From NCBI GenBank assembly GCA_902470475.1, contig CABRGT010000054.1:1-12671 (forward strand): a DNA stretch of 12,671 nt, given 5' to 3'. Below are positions 1 to 6,790 of this stretch, in pieces. The first letter of the stretch is position 1; the number at the start of each line of letters is the position of its first letter. Origin of the DNA: an uncultured Porphyromonadaceae bacterium (GTDB taxonomy: Bacteria; Bacteroidota; Bacteroidia; Bacteroidales; Muribaculaceae). The notes under the pieces are model-generated. The model had not been told where the DNA came from, made no database searches, and was given only the letters and a program-made list of their open reading frames with translations. Both the position numbers and the translations under genes were made by a program.

Positions 1-216
1 TGCGGTGATGCCCGGAGCTTCGGGCAGTACGACGGCGCGCGAGGGCAGGGCCTGCTCGCCCGGAGCGGCGTTGGTCACGCGCAGGATCTCGGGCGAGATG
101 GCGGTGACGGTGACTATGCGCCCCTCGCGGGTGGTGGTGCTGATGGTAGTGGCGGCGCTGACGGTGGCGGCGCCTGCGCCGATTGCGGCGGTGAGTATGA
201 GTAGTTTTTTCAGCAT
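1..216 (-). CDS. Secreted protein, N-terminal fragment (possible GH31 glycoside hydrolase)
   Basis: Reading the minus strand from an ATG at 216 gives 72 uninterrupted codons that run off the window edge, so this is the 5' part of a longer gene. It begins with a classic signal peptide: Lys-Lys after MetLeu, a hydrophobic stretch to about residue 20, and an Ala-x-Ala-type cleavage region (VSAA), so the product is exported. The mature part starts with a beta-strand pattern (EGRIVTVTAISPEILRVTN). This resembles the N-terminal beta-sandwich of Bacteroidetes family 31 alpha-glucosidases/xylosidases, where a 'vtp.iiRV' segment precedes the barrel. That assignment is family resemblance only, because no catalytic residue lies inside the window. 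The gene starts 87 bases after the membrane-protein gene ending at 304 and could be co-transcribed with it. Codon use (GCC, ACC, GTC, CGC) matches the neighbours. Confidence 0.7.
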   Translation of the reverse strand, partial: MLKKLLILTAAIGAGAATVSAATTISTTTREGRIVTVTAISPEILRVTNAAPGEQALPSRAVVLPEAPGITA

Positions 217-303
217 TGTGTGTGACAGTAAGTTATGCGGGCCGGTCGGCCGGTTGATGTTTTTTGGTCAGGAGTCGTGAGATCAGCGGCGCAAGCGGCT
301 GCG

Positions 304-2151
304 TCATGGATCGACCTTGTATGTGTAGGTGATCCAGGTGATGTTTTCGTCGCCGGGTTTGTTGTGCGTGCCTGAAAGGTCGCGGTTCTTCTGGCGGCTG
401 TTGCGCATGGCGTTGGCTACGCGGGTGAAGTTCTTCGAACCGGCGAGCTTCGGCGCCCAGTGGTCGACGATGCGGTCGCGGTCGTAGTTGTTGAGATCGT
501 CGAAAAGCCCCTTCAGATCGGGATACTGCTCCATTTCCGAGCGGTTCCAGACCTTGTGGGAGTCGAGATATTCGGTGGCCGATCCGGCGGGTGCAGTAGC
601 CTGGGCCGCAGGCAGGGGCGTCGGTTCTTCTGCGGGCTTGACTTCGGCGGCTACAGCCGGCCGTGCGGCGATTGAAGCCAGAATCTCGCGGGCGCGTGCC
701 AGATCGGCGTTGGCCGTGGCGATGGCAGCGGCGGTCTCTCCCTGCGGAGTCTGTTTTCCTTGTTGCTGTGTCGCAGGCGAGGAGGCCTGTTCTCCCTGAG
801 GCGTCTGTTTGCCTTGTGATTGTGTCGCAGGCGAGGACGCCTGCTCTGCCTGTGGGGAGCCGCCCATGATGAGCCAGCCGAGGAGGAAGCCGATGACGAG
901 GGCTGCCGCACAGGCCAGGAGGGCCTTGCGCGAGGCCAGCAGGGAGGAGTGGCCGGTGTACATGAGGTGGTTGACGCGGGTGGAGCCTTCCTGTATGGAG
1001 TCGTTGAGCTGATAGCCTTCGATGGGGCTGTCGGTGATCTCGCGCTTGGTGTGGATCTCGAAGCGGATGGGGGCGCCGAGCTCGCTGGTGCGGACGGGCA
1101 GCTCGAAGCGGTAGATCTTGCGGGTCTCGGGGAGCTGGATGAGGGCCTGTGTGGTGGCGGCGAGGTCGCAGCGCAGGTGGTAGGGGGCGTAGCCGCGGGC
1201 CTGGACTACGACTTCGGCGTTGCGCAGCTCGGCCAGGGTGAACGTCTTCTGCTCGTTGATCTCCACTCCGTTGACGGTGATGACGGCGTCGTTGACGGGC
1301 GCCTTTGACGCGTGGGAGGTGATGAAGAACGAGGCGGGAGATATGGCTTTGCGGCTGTCGTCGGTGTCGACGGGCGGCAGGACCATGCCGTCGGTGTCGA
1401 CGGTTATTTCCTGGCGGCGGTCTTCGAAGCCCTGACGTTTCCATGTGACGGTGATGTCCTGCCCGAGCGGCACGAGGAACGGACGGGTGAAGGCCCGGTG
1501 GAAGATGTGCGGCGTGAAACCGCCGGAATCCTCAGCGGGCGGCAGCAGGGCCACGTTCTCGGCCGGCTGAAGATCGGTGAGGTCATCGGCATCGGCCGTG
1601 ACGCCGAGTTCGGCGTCGACGAGCATCACGCCTTCGTAGGGCAGGTAGGCGGTCTGGTAGAGGTTTTTGCCGAAGAAGCTGTCGAGTGTGCGGCCTGTGT
1701 CGCCTCCGTAGCGGCAGAAGGCGAACTTCCGGCCCATGGATCCGACAGTCGAGGGAGCGTCGGGCACTACGTCATATTCCCTGGCGAAGAGAGTGTGGAG
1801 TTCGTTGAGTTCGTCGGGCGTGACGGCCGGATTGGACACCATGCGGGTCGTGCGCCTGACAATGTCGGACATTTCGTCGGGCGTGATCTGCAGACCGTTG
1901 GGCACGAAAATCGAGGTGGCCAGGTGATTGAGAGGCTGGTCGGGAATCGTGCGCAGGATTGTGAAGAACGCGCCCTCGTCGATGTAGGTGATGAGGTAGA
2001 AGAGATATTTTTCGGCCGGGTCGTAGTCGAGGATTTCCAGGGCATGGCGCATATCGTGTATATGGCGCTGTATGTTTTCGGCGGGGTTGATGTTCCGCAC
2101 GGCCTTGAAGCCTCGGAGCGACTTGTATATGTAGAGTTGAAGCTTGTTCAT
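304..2151 (-). CDS. Single-pass membrane protein of unknown function with duplicated linker
   Basis: The 615-residue product is not a family I can name with confidence. Residues 1-400 contain no export signal and look globular: a helical start, then beta-rich stretches, including about 285-325 (VNDAVITVNGVEIN onward), which resembles a small carboxypeptidase-regulatory/PEGA-like beta domain. One transmembrane helix lies at about 409-429, preceded by Arg-Lys, so the N-terminal part should be cytoplasmic and the C-terminal 185 residues periplasmic. After the helix come two tandem 18-residue repeats (436-471), a predicted coiled coil at about 473-497 and a Pro/Ala-rich stretch. A C-terminal domain (about 525-615, containing YLDSHKVWNRSEMEQYPDLKG) follows. 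I chose the ATG at 2151 because a -7 promoter box lies at 2190-2197, inside the longer frame that opens at 2220. The inside-out layout suggests transmembrane signalling or anchoring, which is inference only. Confidence 0.85.
   Translation of the reverse strand: MNKLQLYIYKSLRGFKAVRNINPAENIQRHIHDMRHALEILDYDPAEKYLFYLITYIDEGAFFTILRTIPDQPLNHLATSIFVPNGLQITPDEMSDIVRRTTRMVSNPAVTPDELNELHTLFAREYDVVPDAPSTVGSMGRKFAFCRYGGDTGRTLDSFFGKNLYQTAYLPYEGVMLVDAELGVTADADDLTDLQPAENVALLPPAEDSGGFTPHIFHRAFTRPFLVPLGQDITVTWKRQGFEDRRQEITVDTDGMVLPPVDTDDSRKAISPASFFITSHASKAPVNDAVITVNGVEINEQKTFTLAELRNAEVVVQARGYAPYHLRCDLAATTQALIQLPETRKIYRFELPVRTSELGAPIRFEIHTKREITDSPIEGYQLNDSIQEGSTRVNHLMYTGHSSLLASRKALLACAAALVIGFLLGWLIMGGSPQAEQASSPATQSQGKQTPQGEQASSPATQQQGKQTPQGETAAAIATANADLARAREILASIAARPAVAAEVKPAEEPTPLPAAQATAPAGSATEYLDSHKVWNRSEMEQYPDLKGLFDDLNNYDRDRIVDHWAPKLAGSKNFTRVANAMRNSRQKNRDLSGTHNKPGDENITWITYTYKVDP
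739..846 (-). repeat. Two tandem 54-bp direct repeats inside the membrane-protein gene
   Basis: Units 739-792 and 793-846 encode two copies of an 18-residue Gln/Pro/Ser/Thr-rich segment. They read EQASSPATQSQGKQTPQG and EQASSPATQQQGKQTPQG, differing at one residue. The repeat is an exact multiple of three, so copy-number change would keep the reading frame. It lies just outside the membrane helix, where a flexible spacer is expected. Confidence 0.9.
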
Positions 2152-2189
2152 CGTCGGGAGAAGGTCGGTAGCCGGGTTAATAATATCCG

Positions 2190-2197
2190 CAAAGATA
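2190..2197 (-). promoter_or_regulatory. Bacteroidetes -7 box for the gene at 304-2151
   Basis: The minus strand reads TATCTTTG, a full match to the Bacteroidetes -7 consensus TAnnTTTG. The expected start of transcription is about 2183, leaving a leader of about 30 nt before the ATG at 2151. The -33 position (about 2218-2220) reads ATG rather than TTG, a weak match. The box lies within the upstream in-frame extension (2152-2220), which argues against that extension being translated. Confidence 0.7.
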
Positions 2198-2258
2198 ACG
2201 AAAATTTGCGGGAAAGCCATGCGGGAGCGTAAAAAAGTGGCCGAAAGGCAGGGAAATC

Positions 2259-2294
2259 AAGGTCTTTAGAGATTTTAAGGTCACAAAGGTCTTG
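2259..2294. repeat. Degenerate 9-bp tandem array (AAGGTCTTT-like)
   Basis: Four consecutive 9-mers can be read on the plus strand: AAGGTCTTT, AGAGATTTT, AAGGTCACA and AAGGTCTTG. The AAGGTC core recurs at 2259, 2277 and 2286, that is, at multiples of 9. The array lies between the stop of the LtaS-like gene (2313) and the promoter of the next gene (2190-2197). Its role is unknown. Short A/T-rich heptad- to nonamer-type repeats with AAGACC cores are, as I recall, common in Bacteroidales intergenic DNA. Confidence 0.6.
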
Positions 2295-2312
2295 GGTGAG
2301 GGGCGGCGCGGT

Positions 2313-4088
2313 TCAGTAATAATGGCCTTCGAGGAGAAGGGCTGAGATGTCCCAGGCCCGGCGGAGGTCGGTGGAGTCGGCGGGTGCGTCGATGACGTTG
2401 CCGTAGAGGTCGACGAGTCCGTGCCGCGTTGTGTCGGCCACGATGCTTGTGCCGAGACCGGGATAAGGATAGCCGGTGACTCCCATCAGGTCGAGTACGG
2501 TGGGAAATACGTCGATCTGTCCGATGACGCGGTCGGTGACGAGCGATGCACCGCTGTTGAGGACCATGAAGAGTATGTCATCGGTGAAGAAGTCGGGCCC
2601 GAGGGCCGTGCGCCGCGGTTCGTGGTCGGATGCGATGACGATGACCGAGTTGTCGTAGATGCCACGGCGCCTGAGTCCGTCGAGGAACTGCCCCAGGCGT
2701 CTGTCGAACAGATGAGTCTCCTCCATGTAGTTGAGATCGTCCTGCACGAAGCGCTTGTCGGATGATATGGCTGTGCGGGTGCCGGTGATGCTTTTGTAGG
2801 GGTCGTGCATCGTGAGGGTGATGACTGTGGCCACGAACGGTTGCGGCAGGGTGGCTATGACTGAGTCGGCCTGTGCGAAAATCCAGTTGTCGCGGCGCCA
2901 GTTGCCGGTGCCGCCGGATATGAAGCCGGTGTAGCCGTAGCTGACGTTGGTAGTCGAATGGCTGTAGAATGTGGGCGGGTCGCCGGCGACCTCGACGGCA
3001 TTGCGGACCCCGAGCGCCTTGACGAGCGACGGGTAGTCGGCCGACGGATAGCGCTTGGCCACGACTCCGCGGCGCAGTGGCAGCAGGCCGGTGTTGTACA
3101 TGAACTGGCCGTCGCTCGACCGGCCGTGTCCGACCTGTGGCCGCATGCGGGTGACGACAAGGGCGCCGTCGGTGCGGGCGAGCGAGTCGAGGGTCGGTGT
3201 GACAGCCATACCGCCTACCTCAAGGTTGAGTACGTCGGCCGAAAGTGATTCCACGATGATGAATATGAGGTTCTTGCCGCGGTTGTGTGCGAACCGCCCG
3301 GCGGCCGAGGGACGCTCGCGCCTCTCGGTCCAGAAAGCCTCGACGCGTGCGCGCTCATCGGCTGATAAAGTATGTGGAATGAATTCTTCCTTGATCTGCC
3401 ACAGAGCATACCACACGGCGCCCATGTAGGAGAAATGCTGTGTGTATTTGTAGGCCGACAACCGGTAGGTGGAGCGATAGTTGGCAAGCGCGTGCCAGAA
3501 TGAGAATTTGTCGGTATTGATGCTGTACATGCGGTAGGCCTGCATGGTGAAGGCGCCGACGTAGAGCAGCAGGGATGCGGCAGCCATCGCAACCTTGGCG
3601 CGCGGGGAGAACGGCAGCCTCGCGGCCGGACCTCGGAGCAGCCACCGCACAAGTCCGAAGAAGGCCACCGGGGCGAGCAGCAGCAGGTCTTTCCAGCGGA
3701 GCTGTTCGATGAATCCGTCGATGACCCGGTCCTGAAGATTCGCACCCATGCCGACGGAGTCGAGCGGCATCAGGCCGTAGAACGCGCGGCAGTACCACAG
3801 ATTGGCACAGCACAGCGACGTGGTCAGAGCCAGGGCGATCCACACCGAGCGGCGCCAGCGTGGCGGCAGGAATATGTAGGGCAGCATGACGACGGCTGCG
3901 TCGGCCGCGGCCATGTCCCAGTGGAGCAGCATCCAGGGGTTGACTTCACGGACGAGTTCCTTGAAAATGATGAGCTGCGCGGCGACGGCGAGGATGCCGG
4001 CAAGCCACAGCAGGAGCGGGCTGAAAGATAGAATGCCGGCAAGAGCTTTCGTACAGGACTTCATGCGGGAGGAAAGGCGGAGATTCAT
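2313..4088 (-). CDS. LtaS-like membrane sulfatase-fold transferase (phosphoglycerol/phosphoethanolamine transferase type)
   Basis: The 591-residue protein has about five N-terminal membrane helices (roughly 24-44, 60-77, 83-103, 133-150, 166-186) and then an extracytoplasmic alkaline-phosphatase-superfamily domain (about 270-560). That is the layout of lipoteichoic acid synthase and lipid phosphotransferases. Active-site signatures are present: VESL with metal ligand Glu280; GHGRSSDG with a Ser nucleophile at 324, where S. aureus LtaS uses Thr300; MHDPY with His428; and SDHEP with Asp488/His489. In a Gram-negative the likely reaction is transfer of a phospholipid-derived headgroup to a glycan or lipid at the outer face of the inner membrane. 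The acceptor is unknown. The ATG at 4088 overlaps the MATE stop codon as ATGA, so translation is probably coupled. An upstream frame extension to 4355 lies inside the MATE gene and is Arg/His-rich shadow sequence. Confidence 0.9.
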   Translation of the reverse strand: MNLRLSSRMKSCTKALAGILSFSPLLLWLAGILAVAAQLIIFKELVREVNPWMLLHWDMAAADAAVVMLPYIFLPPRWRRSVWIALALTTSLCCANLWYCRAFYGLMPLDSVGMGANLQDRVIDGFIEQLRWKDLLLLAPVAFFGLVRWLLRGPAARLPFSPRAKVAMAAASLLLYVGAFTMQAYRMYSINTDKFSFWHALANYRSTYRLSAYKYTQHFSYMGAVWYALWQIKEEFIPHTLSADERARVEAFWTERRERPSAAGRFAHNRGKNLIFIIVESLSADVLNLEVGGMAVTPTLDSLARTDGALVVTRMRPQVGHGRSSDGQFMYNTGLLPLRRGVVAKRYPSADYPSLVKALGVRNAVEVAGDPPTFYSHSTTNVSYGYTGFISGGTGNWRRDNWIFAQADSVIATLPQPFVATVITLTMHDPYKSITGTRTAISSDKRFVQDDLNYMEETHLFDRRLGQFLDGLRRRGIYDNSVIVIASDHEPRRTALGPDFFTDDILFMVLNSGASLVTDRVIGQIDVFPTVLDLMGVTGYPYPGLGTSIVADTTRHGLVDLYGNVIDAPADSTDLRRAWDISALLLEGHYY

Positions 4089-5461
4089 GACGTGGATGAT
4101 GGGTTGTGTAATGCGAAAGCACGTTTCTGGACGATGAAGGCAGCCACCACGACCATTATGCCGGTGATGGTCCACGAGATCGGATAGATGTCGAGCAGGA
4201 GTTCGAAGTCCATGTGCCGTGGAACGACGGTGAACACCCATGCCAGGCGCAGCACGCAGGTGCCGAACACTGTCAGCAGCATCGGCAGCATGGAATATCC
4301 GAGTCCGCGCATGTAGGCTCCGGCGATCTCGTAGGTGGCGGCGAGAAACTGCCACATCAGCACGGTGTGCAGGCGCATGGCGGCGTAGCGGTAGACTTCG
4401 GGATCGTCAGAGAATACGCGGACACACGCCTCGCTCTGCCACACGATGGTCCAGTTGGCGATGGCGCAGCCGGCCATTGCCATGGTCATGCATATGCGGA
4501 ACACGCGCCGGCAGCGGCCGTCGTGTCCGGCACCGTAGTTCTGTCCCGTGAAAGCGATGGCGGCGGCGCAGAATGCCGTGACGATGTAGTAGCAGTAGGC
4601 TTCGTAGGTGAGAGCGGCGGCCGATCCGGCTATGGCCTGGGCGCCGAACTTGTTGATCGACGACTGTATGAAGATGTTCGACAGCGAGAACACCATGCCC
4701 TGCAGTCCGGCGGGAATGCCTATGCGGAGCATTTTCGAGAGATCGCGCCGGTCGACTTTCATGCGGCGCGGATGCAGGGCGTAGGGCTCGGGCTCGCGCA
4801 TGAGTATGCGGACGATGATGGCGGCGTTGACTGCATTGGCGATCACGGTGGCAATGGCCACGCCGTCGACGCCCATGCCGAGCCGCGCGACGAACAGCCA
4901 GTCGAGCACGGCGTTGACTGCCGTGGCCACCAGCAGCGAGTAGAACGGACGGCGGGTGTCGCCTACAGATCGCAGAATTGCCGATCCGAAGTTGTAGACC
5001 ATGATGAACGGCATGCCGCAGAAATATATGCGCAGATATACTGTGGCGAGATCGATGACATCGGGCGGGGCGCTCATCATCTCCAGAATAGGTCTGGCGA
5101 GCAGCACGCCGAGTATCAGCAGAATGATGCCGCTGACTATGGATATGATGCCGACCGTGGCGACAGTCCGGCGTATGCCTCCTTCGTTGCGCTGTCCGAT
5201 ATAGTTGGCTATTACCACATTGGCGCCGACGGCCACTCCGAGAAAAAGATTGACGAGTATGCTGATGATGACGCCGTTCGAACCGACGGCGGCCATGGCC
5301 TGGGATGAGGAGTAGTTGCCTATTACGGCCACGTCGACGGCGTTGAACGATTGCTGGAGTATGCCGCTTGCCATCAGAGGCAGTGCGAATACGAGAATCC
5401 TGAGCGCCATCGGACCGTGGAGCATGTCGACTCCGGCCGATTTCTTAGCATCTTTTCCCAT
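4085..5461 (-). CDS. MATE-family multidrug/metabolite exporter
   Basis: The 458-residue inner-membrane protein has the roughly 12-helix pattern of NorM/DinF-type MATE antiporters, which export organic cations or lipid-linked metabolites using a Na+ or H+ gradient. Family hallmarks include the opening MLHGPMALRILVFALPL and SGILQQSFNAVDVAVIGNY in helix 1-2. Also present are GVAVGANVVIANYIGQ and, in the second half, the equivalent AIAFTGQNYGAG. The start at 5461 (MGKDAKKS) is preferred over an ATG 54 bases upstream, because a full promoter (5470-5500) lies between the two. The expected leader is therefore only 2-3 nt. Pairing with the LtaS-like gene through an ATGA overlap suggests that the two act on the same envelope component, possibly export of a substrate and its modification. 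A drug-efflux role is equally possible from sequence alone. Confidence 0.93.
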   Translation of the reverse strand: MGKDAKKSAGVDMLHGPMALRILVFALPLMASGILQQSFNAVDVAVIGNYSSSQAMAAVGSNGVIISILVNLFLGVAVGANVVIANYIGQRNEGGIRRTVATVGIISIVSGIILLILGVLLARPILEMMSAPPDVIDLATVYLRIYFCGMPFIMVYNFGSAILRSVGDTRRPFYSLLVATAVNAVLDWLFVARLGMGVDGVAIATVIANAVNAAIIVRILMREPEPYALHPRRMKVDRRDLSKMLRIGIPAGLQGMVFSLSNIFIQSSINKFGAQAIAGSAAALTYEAYCYYIVTAFCAAAIAFTGQNYGAGHDGRCRRVFRICMTMAMAGCAIANWTIVWQSEACVRVFSDDPEVYRYAAMRLHTVLMWQFLAATYEIAGAYMRGLGYSMLPMLLTVFGTCVLRLAWVFTVVPRHMDFELLLDIYPISWTITGIMVVVAAFIVQKRAFALHNPSSTS

Positions 5462-5469
5462 TGCAGGCG

Positions 5470-5500
5470 CAAAGTTACGAAATATATGCGCAACGCGCAA
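5470..5500 (-). promoter_or_regulatory. Bacteroidetes promoter (-33/-7) for the MATE operon
   Basis: On the minus strand, TTG at 5500-5498 is followed after exactly 20 nt by TAACTTTG (5477-5470). This matches the Bacteroidetes TTTG/TTG -33 and TAnnTTTG -7 elements with standard spacing. Transcription should start near 5463-5464, two or three bases before the ATG at 5461, predicting an almost leaderless mRNA. The promoter lies just downstream of the serpin operon terminator, so the MATE/LtaS pair is an independent unit. Confidence 0.78.
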
Positions 5501-5519
5501 TGCAACCGAAGGCATGCGC

Positions 5520-5559
5520 GAAAAAATGAAAGCCCCGCCGGGCGATGAAGCGGCGGGGC
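5520..5559 (-). terminator. Intrinsic terminator of the C10 protease/serpin operon
   Basis: Read on the minus strand, a perfect 9-bp GC stem pairs GCCCCGCCG (5559-5551) with CGGCGGGGC (5540-5532) around a 10-nt loop. The stem is followed by TTTCATTTTTTC. It begins 19 bases after the serpin stop codon, which is the expected position for Rho-independent termination of that operon. Confidence 0.88.
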
Positions 5560-5578
5560 AGTGTGCGTGCGATTAGGA

Positions 5579-6790
5579 TCAGAGATCGCGTACGGCGCCC
5601 ATGACGAGGATAGCACCGGTGGCGCGGTCGCGTACGATGTAGGTGAAAGGACGGTCGACGGTAAACTCGACAGTTTCCGGCACGGACGGAGCTCCTAGGC
5701 CTTCAACAATGGTGGCGGCAGCGGCTTCCACGCCCTTTTCATTAACCTCGATGAGAGCTTCCTGCTGTCCGTCGAGTTCCAGGCTGCGGCCTCCGAGAGT
5801 CTGCGAGACGCCCGTTTCGGTCGGGAATCCGATAGCCTCGAATACCGGTCTGAGTCCGCACTTGGTGCGGACGCTGAAGCGGGGCAGGCTCAGAATGATT
5901 CGTTTCGATGATTCTTTATCATCGCTGATACGTTCCATAAGTCCGGGAGTCACTTCGGCATCGCCCATGATGAGTTCGAACACATATTCGGGATCGTCAA
6001 AACTGATACATGCGTAAGAATAGTCATCGGTCACAGAGACGTAGCCCATGGCATTTCCGTGCATCATGTCGACCTGCGAAGTCTTCGTACGGCCATGGAA
6101 ATCCTGACGGTCGGTGTCGTCCTCGTCAAACAGGCCTTCCCACGACGATTTGAAATACAATGTATTTATCAGATAGAAACTGGCTGTACAGTCGTCGAGC
6201 ATTTCAGTGATTTTGCCGTGTGTGTTGCGGCTGATCCAGGCATTGATGATGGCGGCAGCATCCACTTTGTTGAAATCGAGAGAGGTGACGGGCGCGCCGA
6301 ATACTTCGGCCATCTTCTTTCGGAAAGAATCAGTTACCACAACATCGGAATCGAGCCATATAGAATTTACGCAATACACGGCCGATTTTTCGCGCGGTCG
6401 GTTGATATACGAAATAAGCTTGGTCGACAATGAGTTGAGGGTCGCCAGGTCGACATATCCGAATGTCTTGAGCATCAGCTGTTGCTGAGCTTCGTCGGAC
6501 GTATTGACTGTCATGGCGAGCGCCATCGACAGGCTAAGCGGCGAAATGCAGTAGTTTTCGGTGGTGCTGTTGCTGAGGACACTGTTAAATGCATATGCGC
6601 TGTTGTTCGATATATCGAGAGCGGCCAGTTCGTCGGCGTCGGGCGTGAAAGACCTCGATACGGGCAGCGAGACCTCTTCAACCACTCCCTGTGAGGGATC
6701 GGGAACAACCTCGTCGGAGGAGCATCCCCAACTTGCAACAGCCAGGAGTGCGCTCAGTATTGATAAAGTTAGATATTTGTTTGTTATCAT
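5579..6790 (-). CDS. Lipoprotein serpin (predicted inhibitory)
   Basis: The 403-residue protein is a full-length serpin with a lipoprotein signal. A hydrophobic stretch at 5-19 is followed by SWGC with the lipidated Cys at 23. The next residues, SSDE, fit the acidic surface-export signal of Bacteroidetes lipoproteins. Serpin landmarks are the NTLYFKSSW motif (about 209-217), VDMMHG (about 240-245), the reactive-loop hinge EKGVEAAAAT (351-360) and the C-terminal FTVDRPFTYIVRD block. A small-residue hinge from P12 to P9 is the signature of serpins able to insert the loop and trap proteases. By alpha-1-antitrypsin spacing P1 falls near Ala367, but the loop is about 3 residues longer, so the scissile bond is uncertain. 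The ATG overlaps the stop codon of the upstream C10 protease (ATGA). Possible targets are the adjacent protease, host elastase-like enzymes, or competitor proteases. T. forsythia miropin is a Bacteroidetes precedent. Confidence 0.95.
   Translation of the reverse strand: MITNKYLTLSILSALLAVASWGCSSDEVVPDPSQGVVEEVSLPVSRSFTPDADELAALDISNNSAYAFNSVLSNSTTENYCISPLSLSMALAMTVNTSDEAQQQLMLKTFGYVDLATLNSLSTKLISYINRPREKSAVYCVNSIWLDSDVVVTDSFRKKMAEVFGAPVTSLDFNKVDAAAIINAWISRNTHGKITEMLDDCTASFYLINTLYFKSSWEGLFDEDDTDRQDFHGRTKTSQVDMMHGNAMGYVSVTDDYSYACISFDDPEYVFELIMGDAEVTPGLMERISDDKESSKRIILSLPRFSVRTKCGLRPVFEAIGFPTETGVSQTLGGRSLELDGQQEALIEVNEKGVEAAAATIVEGLGAPSVPETVEFTVDRPFTYIVRDRATGAILVMGAVRDL

Noticed and set aside
233..1444. 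403-codon open frame on the minus strand inside the membrane-protein gene
   Set aside because: It overlaps a better gene in another frame on the same strand. Its product is extremely Arg/His/Pro-rich, as expected from shifted reading of GC-rich codons.
1312..2232. 306-codon plus-strand frame
   Set aside because: It is antisense to the membrane-protein gene, with Gly/Val/Glu/Asp/His-rich shadow composition and no domain.
4089..4355. N-terminal extension of the LtaS-like protein by 89 residues
   Set aside because: The extension lies inside the MATE gene and is Arg/His-rich. The ATG at 4088, forming an ATGA junction, is a natural start.
4214..5308. 364-codon plus-strand frame
   Set aside because: It is antisense to the MATE gene. 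His/Gly/Ala/Asp-rich composition reflects complement of membrane-protein codons.
5462..5515. N-terminal extension of the MATE protein by 18 residues
   Set aside because: It spans the -33/-7 promoter, and the family normally begins a short distance before the LxxGP-type motif.
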